From: Burkholderiaceae bacterium
Lineage (GTDB): Bacteria; Pseudomonadota; Gammaproteobacteria; Burkholderiales; Burkholderiaceae_D
Assembly: GCA_004298905.1 (NCBI GenBank)
Contig: SCTK01000011.1
Span: 1 to 64,000 of the forward strand
Reading direction: 5' to 3'
Length of the DNA: 64,000 bases
The notes under the pieces are model-generated. The model was not told the origin of the DNA. It saw only the letters and a program-made list of their open reading frames with translations, and did no database searches. A program made the position numbers and the translations under genes. Shown here one piece after another: positions 46,182 through 56,882 of the stretch; position 1 is the first letter of the stretch; every line of letters starts with the position of its first letter.

Positions 46182-46299
46182 AAATTAGAGGGAAAATTAA
46201 ATGGGGTCAGACTCCATTTAATTGTTTGGCCTTTGACTACTAGGTTGAGAATCTCTCAATTAAATGGAGTCTGACCCCATTTAATTTTCCCTCTAATTT
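46182..46299. repeat. 118-bp perfect inverted repeat with 42-bp arms
   Basis: The arms at 46182-46223 and 46258-46299 are exact reverse complements separated by 34 bases. Each arm contains AAATGGGGTCAGACTCCATT, itself a near-palindrome. Similar GGGGTCAGACNCC motifs flank REP-associated Y1 transposases in many proteobacteria, but no transposase is present. It lies between the rpsO terminator and the pnp start. Confidence 0.9.
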
Positions 46300-46309
46300 C
46301 AAAAAGCAA

Positions 46310-46340
46310 AATGCCCGCGTTGCAAAGCAACGCAGGCATT
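46310..46340 (-). terminator. intrinsic terminator downstream of rpsO
   Basis: A 13-bp stem with one mismatch (AATGCCCGCGTTG with CAACGCAGGCATT), with T-runs on both sides, so it may be bidirectional. Confidence 0.85.
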
Positions 46341-46384
46341 TTTCATCTGGGAGTGGACAACAAAACTGTTGTGCAATCCATTGA

Positions 46385-46645
46385 TTATTTGCGCAGACCG
46401 AGGCGCTCGATCAAGGCACGATAGGCATCCGGCTTGGTGCCTTTCAGGTAATCGAGCAGTTTGCGGCGGCGGCTCACCATGCGCAGCAGGCCACGGCGCG
46501 AGTGGTGATCCTTGCTGTGTTCTTTAAAGTGACCGGTCAGGTCGTTGATGCGTGCGGTCAGCAGCGCGACTTGCACTTCCGGCGAGCCGGTGTCGTTGGC
46601 GGCGCGTTGATATTGCGCCATCACTTCGGATTTGACGATCGTCAT
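46385..46645 (-). CDS. rpsO: 30S ribosomal protein S15
   Basis: An 86-residue S15. [20 protein letters not shown] and [20 protein letters not shown] are the 16S rRNA-binding signatures; the C-terminus ends LIERLGLRK. Length is three residues short of E. coli, at the N-terminus. S15 is a primary 30S assembly protein binding the 16S central-domain three-way junction. It has its own terminator before pnp. Confidence 0.98.
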   Translation of the reverse strand: MTIVKSEVMAQYQRAANDTGSPEVQVALLTARINDLTGHFKEHSKDHHSRRGLLRMVSRRRKLLDYLKGTKPDAYRALIERLGLRK

Positions 46646-46750
46646 TGTGCATCCCTAATAAGCTTGATTAAACAGGCGAACACCGGTGGATGGCCAGTGC
46701 CGTGAATCCCGGGAAATTCCCTCAGGAACCCCAGGAAGGCGCGCATTGTA

Positions 46751-47722
46751 TCAGGTTTCGCTGCCAACCGGCAGGACTGTCCCGTCAATGCAGCAGCGAT
46801 TGCGCCCATAGGCCTTGGCGGCATAGAGTGCATTGTCGGCTGCCATCAACAGATTGGCCGGGACATTCCGCGCATTGGGCAGCAGACTCGCTACCCCAAG
46901 GCTCACGGTCACATATTCCTCGACCTCCGAACGCGCATGCGGCAACAGCAAACCGTACACCCGGGCGCGAATTCGTTCTGCCACCACGGTGGCTCCTTCG
47001 ACGTGAACGCCCGGCAAAATCACCGCAAATTCCTCGCCACCGAAACGCGCCACCATATCACCGGGGCGTGTCACGGCTGACTGCAGCACTTCGGCTATTG
47101 CGCGCAAGCAGGCGTCCCCTTGCAAATGACCGTAGTGATCGTTGTAACGCTTGAAGCAATCCACGTCCAGCATGATGAGTGACAACAGGTTGCTCTGCCG
47201 CATCGCGCGCCGCCATTCCTGATCGAGCGCGGCATCGAAGCGGCGGCGGTTGTCCAATCCAGTCAACCCGTCCTTGCTGGCCAGTTGCTGCAACGCCATC
47301 TGCGCCTGCTTGTGCATCGTCAGATCGCGCAAGGTCTCGACCACCGCCACCAGGGTTCCGGTCGTGTCACAGATCCATGCCGCATCGATCGCCAGATACA
47401 GACGCTCGGACAATTGCGGCATCCTGCACCAGGCCTGAAGTTGCACCGCATGTTCGCTCCGCTGCAATTCCTCGCCATGGGGGTAGAGTGTTTCGAGCTC
47501 GTCCAGACGCTGCTGCCAAACCAGGTCCGCCAGACAGGGGCGTTCCTTGTCATAGAAAGCCTGCCAATGCCGGCGCGTGCCCAGCAGCGTGTCGGCGCGC
47601 ACGCCCGTCAATCGTTCGCATGCCTGGTTCCAGATCAGCACACAGCCGTGCGCATCCAGCACAAAGGTGGGCACGGCCATGTTTTCCAGAAGCCTGGCGG
47701 CAAATTGAGCAGGATCGGGCAT
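46751..47722 (-). CDS. PAS-GGDEF diguanylate cyclase
   Basis: A 323-residue soluble sensor. A PAS domain spans about 10-140 (LENMAVPTFVLDAHGCVLIW, ETLRDLTMHKQAQ). The GGDEF domain follows, with the active-site motif GGEEF near residue 228 and the inhibitory I-site RPGD five residues before it, so c-di-GMP synthesis with product feedback is predicted. KDGLTGLDNRRRFD is the conserved start of the domain. No EAL or response-regulator domain. It stands between rpsO and rlmB on the same strand with its own gaps. Confidence 0.93.
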   Translation of the reverse strand: MPDPAQFAARLLENMAVPTFVLDAHGCVLIWNQACERLTGVRADTLLGTRRHWQAFYDKERPCLADLVWQQRLDELETLYPHGEELQRSEHAVQLQAWCRMPQLSERLYLAIDAAWICDTTGTLVAVVETLRDLTMHKQAQMALQQLASKDGLTGLDNRRRFDAALDQEWRRAMRQSNLLSLIMLDVDCFKRYNDHYGHLQGDACLRAIAEVLQSAVTRPGDMVARFGGEEFAVILPGVHVEGATVVAERIRARVYGLLLPHARSEVEEYVTVSLGVASLLPNARNVPANLLMAADNALYAAKAYGRNRCCIDGTVLPVGSET

Positions 47723-47771
47723 ACCCCATTATCGGCACGGAAAACCGGGCAGCACAGGGGAAATCTACCGA

Positions 47772-48509
47772 TTAAAGCGCGCGCTGGCGCGCCGTTTCAT
47801 ACAGGCAGACGGCGCTGGCGACCGAGACATTCAGGCTTTCGACGCTGCCGTGCATGGGGATGCTGACCAATTCGTCACAATGCTCACGCGTCAGGCGGCG
47901 CATGCCCTCGCCTTCGGCGCCCAGCACCCAGGCGATCGGGCCCTTGAAGGTGGCTTGATATAGGGTTTTATGCGCAGCATCGTCGGTGCCAACAATCCAG
48001 ATGCCCTGCTCTTTCAACTCGCGCAGGGTGCGCGCCAGATTGGTAACGGTGATGTAAGGCACGGTTTCGGCGGCCCCGGAGGCGACCTTGGCGGCCGTCG
48101 CATTCAGCCCGACGGCGCGATCCTTGGGTGCAATCACGGCGTGCACACCCGCACCATCGGCCACGCGCAGGCAGGCGCCGAGGTTGTGCGGATCGGTGAT
48201 CTGATCGAGCACCAACAGAAACGGCGGCTCCTGCAAATCCTCCAGCAATTCGTTCAGATGTTGATGCAATTGAATTTCATCGGCCAGCGCCACTACGCCC
48301 TGGTGATTCTGATGTTGCGACAAGCCATCGAGGCGGGCACGCTCGACCGGCAACACGCGTATTTCGAGACGCTTGGCCAGCTCGAGCAAATCCTGCATGC
48401 GCCGGTCTTTGCGCTGCGCGTCGACATACAGTTCATGCACGCTGGCTGGAGCGTGACGCAAACGCGCGGTGATGCTGTGGAAGCCGTAGAGGGTTTTTGC
48501 TTTTTTCAT
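47772..48509 (-). CDS. rlmB: 23S rRNA 2'-O-ribose G2251 methyltransferase
   Basis: A 245-residue SpoU-type trefoil-knot methyltransferase. An N-terminal substrate-binding domain ([15 protein letters not shown]) leads to the knot: [33 protein letters not shown] and [20 protein letters not shown] are the three family motifs. It methylates 23S rRNA at the ribosomal P-site region. It starts three bases after the rnr stop, so it is co-transcribed with rnr as in E. coli. Confidence 0.96.
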   Translation of the reverse strand: MKKAKTLYGFHSITARLRHAPASVHELYVDAQRKDRRMQDLLELAKRLEIRVLPVERARLDGLSQHQNHQGVVALADEIQLHQHLNELLEDLQEPPFLLVLDQITDPHNLGACLRVADGAGVHAVIAPKDRAVGLNATAAKVASGAAETVPYITVTNLARTLRELKEQGIWIVGTDDAAHKTLYQATFKGPIAWVLGAEGEGMRRLTREHCDELVSIPMHGSVESLNVSVASAVCLYETARQRAL

Positions 48510-48512
48510 GAA

Positions 48513-50951
48513 TTACTTTTTGCGTCGCGCAGGTGTGCCGGCTTTGGCGGTGTTGGCGCCGCGTGCTTTGCCGCGCACCACCTTGGCCGGTGGTTTAGTG
48601 GTTTTCAGGTGATCCGGCTTCGGTGGTGCAGCCTTGCGCGCGCGGCGCATCGGTTGATCGATTTCATCTTCGGTGACACCATTCATGACCTGTTTGTAGC
48701 TCAAGCCCTTGACCAGGCGAAATTCAATCTTGCGCGCTTCCAGATCGACGCGCGCGACCTGCACCTGAATCGCATCGGTCAGTCGGTAACGCAAGCCGCT
48801 GCGCTCGCCGCGCAATTCGTGCATGGCTTCGTTGAAGTTGAAGTATTCGGTGCCCAGTTCCGATACATGCACCATACCTTCGACAAACAAGTCGTTGAGC
48901 GTGACAAACACGCCGAACGGCGCCACGCCGGTGACAGTACCGGCAAACTGCTCGCCCACCCGTTCTTTCATGTAGAAACATTTGAGCCAGGCTTGGACAT
49001 CGCGCGAGGCATCATCGGCGCGCCGCTCGTTGGCCGAGCAGAGAATGCCGAGCTGTTCCCACACTTCCTTTTGGTCATTCTGAGCCCCCCCGTTCGCGCT
49101 GTACTCGTCACTGTTACGCAAGGGTTGCGGCACGTAGTGCTTGCCCGCGAGCAGTGCCTTGATGACGCGATGCGTCAGCAGATCGGGATAACGGCGAATC
49201 GGCGACGTGAAGTGCGCGTAGGCTTGATACGCCAGGCCGAAGTGACCGCTGTTGTCCGGCGTGTAGATCGCCTGCTGCATCGAGCGCAGGATCATGCTGG
49301 TCAGCAGCGGCGCATCAGGACGGCGCTTGATCTTGTCCATCAGGCGCGCATAGTCGGACGGTTGCGGATCGTCGCCGCCATCGAGTTGCAGGTTGATGGT
49401 TTTAAGGAAGGCACGCAGATTGTTCAACTTGTCCGGCGTCGGGCCTTCGTGCACCCGGAACAAGCCCAGGTGCTTGCTGCGTTCCATGAAGTCGGCGGCA
49501 CAGACATTGGCGGCCAGCATGCATTCCTCGATCAGCTTGTGCGCATCGTTGCGCGTGCGCGGGACGATGCGTTCGATCTTGCCCAGCTCGTTGCATTCGA
49601 TATAGGTCTCAACCGTTTCCAGTTCGATGGCACCACGCTGCGTGCGTGCTTGCGCAAACACTTTGTGGAGCGCATGCAGATTCTGCAACTGTGGCATCAG
49701 GGCGGCGTATTTCTGCGCCATCTGTCCTTCGGGCGCAGACAGCGCCGCCCACACTTCGTTGTAGGTCAGGCGCGCCGCCGAATGAATCACCGCGGGATAG
49801 AACTGATAGCCCTTCACCAAACCGGCCATGTTGACGACCATGTCACACACCAGCGTCAAGCGATCGACGGCGGGATTGAGCGAACACAAACCGTTGGACA
49901 ATTTCTCCGGCAACATCGGAATCACGCGGCGCGGGAAATACACCGAGGTCGAACGGTCGCGCGCATCGAGATCGATCGCGTCGCCCGGCGTCACATAGTG
50001 ACTGACATCGGCAATCGCCACCAGCAGCCGCCAGCCCGCCGATTTACGTTTGCCCTCGGTCAGCTCAATCGGTTCGCAATACACCGCATCGTCAAAATCG
50101 CGCGCGTCTTCGCCGTCGATGGTGACCAGCGGCACGTCGCGCAAATCGATGCGACCAGACAAATCCTTCTTGCGCACTTCGCTCGGCAGTTTCTCGGCCA
50201 GTTTTTCAGCCGCCAGAGAAAATTCATGCGGCACATCGAATTTGCGCACGGCAATTTCGATCTCCATCCCGGGATCGCCAATCTCGCCCAGCACCTCCAC
50301 CACACGGCCCATCGGTTGCGAATAGCGGCTCGGTTGTTCGAGGATTTCCACCGTCACCACCTGCCCCGGCTGCGCATGACGCACTTCGCCCGGCGGAATC
50401 AGAATGTCGTGCTTGATGCGCTGGTCTTCCGGCGCCACCACATACACACCACGCTCGCTGAGCAGACGGCCCACCAGTTTGTTGGTGCGCCTTTCGATGA
50501 CTTCGACAATCGTGCCTTCCGGTTTGCCGCGTTTATCGGTGCCGGTAATGCGCACCAGCACGCGGTCGCCATGCAAGACCTTGAGCATTTCACGCGCGCC
50601 GAGATAGACATCCGGGCCGTTGTCGTCACGCACCAGAAAGCCGTAGCCGTCGCGATGGCCGGTCACCTTGCCGGCAATAAAATCGAGCTTGGTCGCGAGC
50701 AGCAGCACGCCCTTGCGATTGGGCATGAGCTGGCCGTCACGCTCCATCGCCGCCAGACGTTTTTCAAATCCGGGCAATTCGCTTTCGCCGACTTTCAGCT
50801 TGAGCGCAAGCTGCGCCGAAGTCAGCGGGATCGGTGCGCTGCGCAGCACGCCCAGCATGTCCTCCCGGCTGGGAATCGCATAGGCATAGCGCCCCGTCGC
50901 ACTGGAATCCGGCGCGGCTGCATCATTCGTCGTTTTTCTTCTGTTTGACAA
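48513..50951 (-). CDS. rnr: ribonuclease R
   Basis: An 812-residue 3'-5' exoribonuclease. An N-terminal winged helix and two cold-shock domains come before the RNB catalytic core (DLSGRIDLRDVPLVTIDGED has the acidic metal site), then an S1 domain (AGTVTGVAPFGVFVTLNDLF) and a basic C-terminal tail. It degrades structured RNA. No ATG is available near the start: TTG at 50951, preceded by GTGAG, is the only candidate consistent with the domain, since an in-frame TGA lies two codons upstream. Its start overlaps the divergent tRNA-Leu promoter. Confidence 0.95.
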   Translation of the reverse strand: MSNRRKTTNDAAAPDSSATGRYAYAIPSREDMLGVLRSAPIPLTSAQLALKLKVGESELPGFEKRLAAMERDGQLMPNRKGVLLLATKLDFIAGKVTGHRDGYGFLVRDDNGPDVYLGAREMLKVLHGDRVLVRITGTDKRGKPEGTIVEVIERRTNKLVGRLLSERGVYVVAPEDQRIKHDILIPPGEVRHAQPGQVVTVEILEQPSRYSQPMGRVVEVLGEIGDPGMEIEIAVRKFDVPHEFSLAAEKLAEKLPSEVRKKDLSGRIDLRDVPLVTIDGEDARDFDDAVYCEPIELTEGKRKSAGWRLLVAIADVSHYVTPGDAIDLDARDRSTSVYFPRRVIPMLPEKLSNGLCSLNPAVDRLTLVCDMVVNMAGLVKGYQFYPAVIHSAARLTYNEVWAALSAPEGQMAQKYAALMPQLQNLHALHKVFAQARTQRGAIELETVETYIECNELGKIERIVPRTRNDAHKLIEECMLAANVCAADFMERSKHLGLFRVHEGPTPDKLNNLRAFLKTINLQLDGGDDPQPSDYARLMDKIKRRPDAPLLTSMILRSMQQAIYTPDNSGHFGLAYQAYAHFTSPIRRYPDLLTHRVIKALLAGKHYVPQPLRNSDEYSANGGAQNDQKEVWEQLGILCSANERRADDASRDVQAWLKCFYMKERVGEQFAGTVTGVAPFGVFVTLNDLFVEGMVHVSELGTEYFNFNEAMHELRGERSGLRYRLTDAIQVQVARVDLEARKIEFRLVKGLSYKQVMNGVTEDEIDQPMRRARKAAPPKPDHLKTTKPPAKVVRGKARGANTAKAGTPARRKK

Positions 50952-50972
50952 AATTACTCACTTGGTTAAAAT
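50945..50972 (+). promoter_or_regulatory. sigma-70 promoter of tRNA-Leu
   Basis: TTGACA at 50945-50950, a 16-nt spacer and TAAAAT at 50967-50972 lie about 17 bases before the tRNA. The -35 matches consensus exactly. It overlaps the start codon of the divergent rnr gene. Confidence 0.75.
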
Positions 50973-50989
50973 GCGCGTCTTCCTGAATT

Positions 50990-51076
50990 GCCCAGGTGGC
51001 GGAATTGGTAGACGCACTAGGTTCAGGTCCTAGCGGTGGCAACACTGTGGGGGTTCGAGTCCCTTCCTGGGCACCA
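50990..51076 (+). tRNA. tRNA-Leu (anticodon CAG)
   Basis: An 87-nt class-II tRNA with encoded CCA. The acceptor GCCCAGG pairs with CCTGGGC; D-arm GGCGGAATTGGTAGACGC; anticodon stem CTAGG/CCTAG around the loop TTCAGGT, giving CAG, which reads CUG codons; a long variable arm; and GGTTCGAGTCC in the T-arm. Strong promoter upstream, terminator ten bases downstream. Confidence 0.97.
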
Positions 51077-51085
51077 AATAAAACA

Positions 51086-51110
51086 GCTCGCCGCTTGGCG
51101 GGCTTTTTTA
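51086..51110 (+). terminator. intrinsic terminator of tRNA-Leu
   Basis: Stem GCTCGCC/GGCGGGC (one G-U) with a 4-base loop, then TTTTTTATTTTTT. It overlaps the 3' end of the convergent phosphoribosyltransferase gene. Confidence 0.85.
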
Positions 51111-51653
51111 TTTTTTACGATTACTCTCACCCGACTGTACCGGCTGAGACAGCTCAGCGGCATCATAAACTTCAAACGGCTGCACGATCCAGGGATTGCC
51201 GGGCAACGCCTGCGCCACATAATCGGCACGAATCGGCGCATGCGCCTTGGTCCATAATACCGCGCTGCGCACTTCGCGCAGATGCGGCAAGCGCTGCGGC
51301 AATACCGGCAAAACATGCTGCAAGGTCGCGCCGGTGTCGATCAAATCATCCACCAGCAATACACGATCGCCCAGCACCGGATTGGCCGACGCAATGCTGC
51401 CGCCAATCTGCAACGCGCCCTGCGTCGTGCCCGCGTGCTCGCGGTAAGAACTGACAAACCACACCGCCAGCGGCACATCGAACATGCGCGACAGGACATC
51501 TCCAACCCGCAAGCCACCACGCGCCAGCGCAACGATCTGATTGAACTGCCATTCCGAGCGATGAATCTGCAACGCCAGTTGCTCAATCAACTGGTGGTAC
51601 TCCGTCCACGAGACAAATAATTTTTCTGGTCGTGTGGTGGTCGGATTGGACAT
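51108..51653 (-). CDS. phosphoribosyltransferase (purine salvage type)
   Basis: A 181-residue type-I phosphoribosyltransferase. The PRPP loop VLLVDDLIDTGATL lies near residue 100, preceded by IVALARGGLRVGDVLSRM, the pattern of hypoxanthine/xanthine-guanine phosphoribosyltransferases. It probably salvages a purine base to its nucleotide. It follows purA by 17 bases, which fits a purine role. The C-terminal tail is charged. Confidence 0.85.
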   Translation of the reverse strand: MSNPTTTRPEKLFVSWTEYHQLIEQLALQIHRSEWQFNQIVALARGGLRVGDVLSRMFDVPLAVWFVSSYREHAGTTQGALQIGGSIASANPVLGDRVLLVDDLIDTGATLQHVLPVLPQRLPHLREVRSAVLWTKAHAPIRADYVAQALPGNPWIVQPFEVYDAAELSQPVQSGESNRKK

Positions 51654-51670
51654 GGGCCCGTGCAGACGGT

Positions 51671-54203
<2,533 letters not shown>

Positions 54204-54221
54204 TCAGGATCACAAAATAAA

Positions 54222-54258
54222 AAGCGGCTGCCAAGAGATTCAGACTTGGTAGCCGCTT
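54222..54258 (-). terminator. intrinsic terminator downstream of the MORN gene
   Basis: A 14-bp stem with one mismatch (AAGCGGCTGCCAAG with CTTGGTAGCCGCTT) and a T-rich tail on the minus strand. It ends 18 nt before the hisZ ATG. Confidence 0.85.
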
Positions 54259-54343
54259 GACGGCGCATTATACCGGGTTAGACTTGGCTTGAAAACTGCG
54301 CCCCTACGTGAAACGTAACAGAACAACCGCCCGGGACAAGAGA

Positions 54344-55777
54344 TCAATCTTTACTATTTTCTTTTGATAACCCTTGATCAGCCTGATCAAGGCTCCCGTC
54401 ATTTTTTGATATCGGAGCATTGTGGTTTGTATTGTCGTGTCGCATTTGCACCAATTTCTTGCGGCACTCGGTGGCATCCCCGCCACAAGGGAAAATCCCG
54501 ACATCACTGCTTTCTGCTCCCACTCTGTGAATGATGGCAAATTGCAAACCAGCGAACTGCGGCTGAGTTTCGCAATCACGTCCAACACACCATTTATTGC
54601 TCTTGGGGTCATGGTACGCAACAGACCAGCCATTTTTGCTATCACCCTGTTCTACACGACCCGTAAAGTATGTCCCATTCTTCCATTCATACACGCCGGA
54701 ACCTTCTCGATCACCTTCTTTGTGCTCCCCTGTGTAGCGAGCCCACCATTCCTGCTTGTTCTCGTACCAGTCGAAGGTGCCCTTTCCGTCGAATAAATTA
54801 TTCTTGAAATTCCCGCGATAACGATTCCAAGTATTTTTGCCGTCTTCGTGCCATTCGCATTCCCCAGGACCCTCCATTTTTTCGTCCCGGAATATTCCCT
54901 GACAACGAGACCATTTCTTTTCGGGGTCCCGACGCCATTCACAAACAGCCTTGCCGTTTAAGTCGCCACGCTTGAATTGGCCCTTACAATTCTTCAACCG
55001 GCCCGATTCCGTTTGACCTTCCAATAATCCTTCCCCGTCGCGCAGATCATTTACATGGTTGCCCGTATATCGTTCCCAAGCGACCCCATCAGCTTCTCGG
55101 ATTTCGCAAGTAGCTTGGCCATTCATCATGTTGGCTGAATACTCGCCCTCACAACGCCATGATTTCCCAGTATCCAGGTAAGTCTGAGTAACACCCCGGC
55201 CCTGGCGCTGACAGGACTTCAATTCGCCCTCGTAGTAACCGTGCCCGCCATCCCAACGCCACTCCAGCGTCCCCTTGTTTCCAGAGCGATCAACTGTGCA
55301 AGAACATCCGCCACTAGTACATTTCCCATCCCCACTTGACCATGATCCCAACTTACGGCCTGCCGGAATATTCTCGAAAATTGTTATCAGAAGCGCACCC
55401 AAGAGCAGCCCCAAGAGAAGTCTCTTGCAAAACCGTTTGGTCGAGGAAGCACTGTCTATAGCCTTTCCAGTCAATGCCACATACCGTTCTTTCATCCCCT
55501 CGATATCAGCATAGGGGGTTAAGTATTTGATACTCAGAGAACTGATACCGCTATAAACAATTAATGCCAACAGCCAGCCGAGCGCCAAAGCAGCGCCTGG
55601 CTTCGCGTGAAAAAAATCAGTGTACAGATAAAAATACGCCAACAAAGGTATGAATATTCCCAGCAGACACAAGCGGACTATCTGTTTGATTTTTCGACTA
55701 GAAGCGGACTCAGTCAGAGTCTCGATGAGAGCCGCAAGGAACTGTTTCTCGTTGTAGGTCTCTTTATTGTTTTCCAT
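54344..55777 (-). CDS. MORN-repeat membrane protein, hypothetical
   Basis: A 477-residue protein. Three hydrophobic segments (LCLLGIFIPLLAYFYLYTD, ALALGWLLALIVYSGISS and LLLGLLLGALLITIF) occupy residues about 35-135. A Cys-rich stretch (CTSGGCSCTV) follows, then seven or so MORN-like repeats of about 22 residues (e.g. WNRYRGNFKNNLFDGKGTF, WARYTGEHKEGDREGSGVYE) to about residue 400, and a charged tail. MORN repeats bind lipids or proteins. Start is ATG 55777, not the TTG two codons before. The DNA is visibly more A+T-rich than its neighbours, and it splits the conserved DUF2065-hisZ junction, so it looks acquired. Function unknown. Confidence 0.75.
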   Translation of the reverse strand: MENNKETYNEKQFLAALIETLTESASSRKIKQIVRLCLLGIFIPLLAYFYLYTDFFHAKPGAALALGWLLALIVYSGISSLSIKYLTPYADIEGMKERYVALTGKAIDSASSTKRFCKRLLLGLLLGALLITIFENIPAGRKLGSWSSGDGKCTSGGCSCTVDRSGNKGTLEWRWDGGHGYYEGELKSCQRQGRGVTQTYLDTGKSWRCEGEYSANMMNGQATCEIREADGVAWERYTGNHVNDLRDGEGLLEGQTESGRLKNCKGQFKRGDLNGKAVCEWRRDPEKKWSRCQGIFRDEKMEGPGECEWHEDGKNTWNRYRGNFKNNLFDGKGTFDWYENKQEWWARYTGEHKEGDREGSGVYEWKNGTYFTGRVEQGDSKNGWSVAYHDPKSNKWCVGRDCETQPQFAGLQFAIIHRVGAESSDVGIFPCGGDATECRKKLVQMRHDNTNHNAPISKNDGSLDQADQGLSKENSKD

Positions 55778-55793
55778 GGACAAGCTGGTCGGC

Positions 55794-55985
55794 TTAAATA
55801 AAGAGTGCCAGTAGTATCAAACCGACGATCATCGAAGTCAGGCCGAAGAAACGGATCTGGCCATCCTTGAGTGTGGTCAGACGCAAAAAAGCTTGCCGCC
55901 ATTTGTCGGGAAACAGGAAGGGCAGCAGCCCTTCCATGATGAGCATCAGCGCAAAAGCAATGAGCAGCGTGGTCCACATGGTCAT
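55794..55985 (-). CDS. DUF2065 small membrane protein
   Basis: A 63-residue two-helix protein of the DUF2065 (YjeT-like) family: TLLIAFALMLIMEGLLPFLF, then a cytosolic loop (PDKWRQAFLRLTTLKDGQIR) and a second helix (LTSMIVGLILLALFI). It follows hflC by 15 bases and belongs to the conserved hflK-hflC-DUF2065 string. The role is unknown, probably linked to the HflKC complex at the inner membrane. A second Met at codon three is an alternative start. Confidence 0.88.
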   Translation of the reverse strand: MTMWTTLLIAFALMLIMEGLLPFLFPDKWRQAFLRLTTLKDGQIRFFGLTSMIVGLILLALFI

Positions 55986-56000
55986 GCCGTGGCCTCTGAT

Positions 56001-56882
56001 CTACTTGCTGCCGTGGCCGGGGCCGTTGCGCATGTACTTGAAGAATTCCGAGGAGGGATCGACGACTAGCACATCGCTGCGATTCTTGAAGCTGTTGCGA
56101 TACGCTTCCAGGCTGCGATAGAAGGCGTAGAACTCGGGGTTCTGTCCAAAGGCTTGCGCATAGATGGCGGTGGCCTTGGCATCGCCCGCGCCTTTGACGC
56201 GCTGGGCATCGCGATAGGCTTCGGCGATGATGACCTGACGCTGACGGTCGGCATCGGCGCGAATTTTTTCCGATTCGGCGGCGCCCGTTGAACGCAATTC
56301 ATTGGCCACACGCTTGCGCTCTGCTTCCATGCGTCGGTAGATCGATTCACTCACCTCGGGCAACATATCGACCCGTTTGAGGCGCACATCAACAATTTCA
56401 ATGCCGATCGGTTTGGCATCTTCCTCGACTTTCCTGACAATATCCTGCATGACTTGATCGCGCGCACCGGAAACCACTTCATGCACGGTGCGTTTGGTAA
56501 TTTCCTCGTTAAGCGCAGTCTTGATGATTTGCGCCAGCCGATCCTGTGCGCGATGCTCGTCGCCAGTAAAGCTGACGAAATACAGCTTGGGGTCTGCAAT
56601 GCGCCATTTGGCGAAGGAATCGACCAGCAGATTTTTCTTTTCCGCCGTCAAAAAGCGATCGGTGTCCGGCGTGTCGATGGTCAGAATGCGCTTGTCCATG
56701 TAGATCACATTCTGGAACGGTGGCGGCATCTTGAAGTGCAAACCAGGTTCGGTAATCACTTCCTTGACTTCGCCGAGCGCAAAACGCACCGCATATTCGC
56801 GTTGATCGACGATGAAGACACAGGTCGAAAAAACGATCAGGATAATCAAGGCCACCAGGCCAATGGGTAGCAAGCGGTTCAT
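56001..56882 (-). CDS. hflC: HflC, FtsH-modulating SPFH protein
   Basis: A 293-residue band-7/SPFH protein with one N-terminal membrane anchor (LLPIGLVALIILIVFSTCVF). The SPFH domain is next (QREYAVRFALGEVKEVITEP), and the C-terminal part has the conserved charged helix (MEAERKRVANELRSTGAAES). HflC and HflK form a large periplasmic dome around FtsH and regulate its proteolysis of membrane proteins. The ATG overlaps the hflK stop by one base (TAATG). Confidence 0.95.
   Translation of the reverse strand: MNRLLPIGLVALIILIVFSTCVFIVDQREYAVRFALGEVKEVITEPGLHFKMPPPFQNVIYMDKRILTIDTPDTDRFLTAEKKNLLVDSFAKWRIADPKLYFVSFTGDEHRAQDRLAQIIKTALNEEITKRTVHEVVSGARDQVMQDIVRKVEEDAKPIGIEIVDVRLKRVDMLPEVSESIYRRMEAERKRVANELRSTGAAESEKIRADADRQRQVIIAEAYRDAQRVKGAGDAKATAIYAQAFGQNPEFYAFYRSLEAYRNSFKNRSDVLVVDPSSEFFKYMRNGPGHGSK

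Noticed and set aside
47970-50948. 992-codon open frame antisense to rnr and rlmB
   Set aside because: It mirrors the codon periodicity of rnr on the other strand and its translation is rich in His, Arg and Gln with no domain; rnr is unmistakable.
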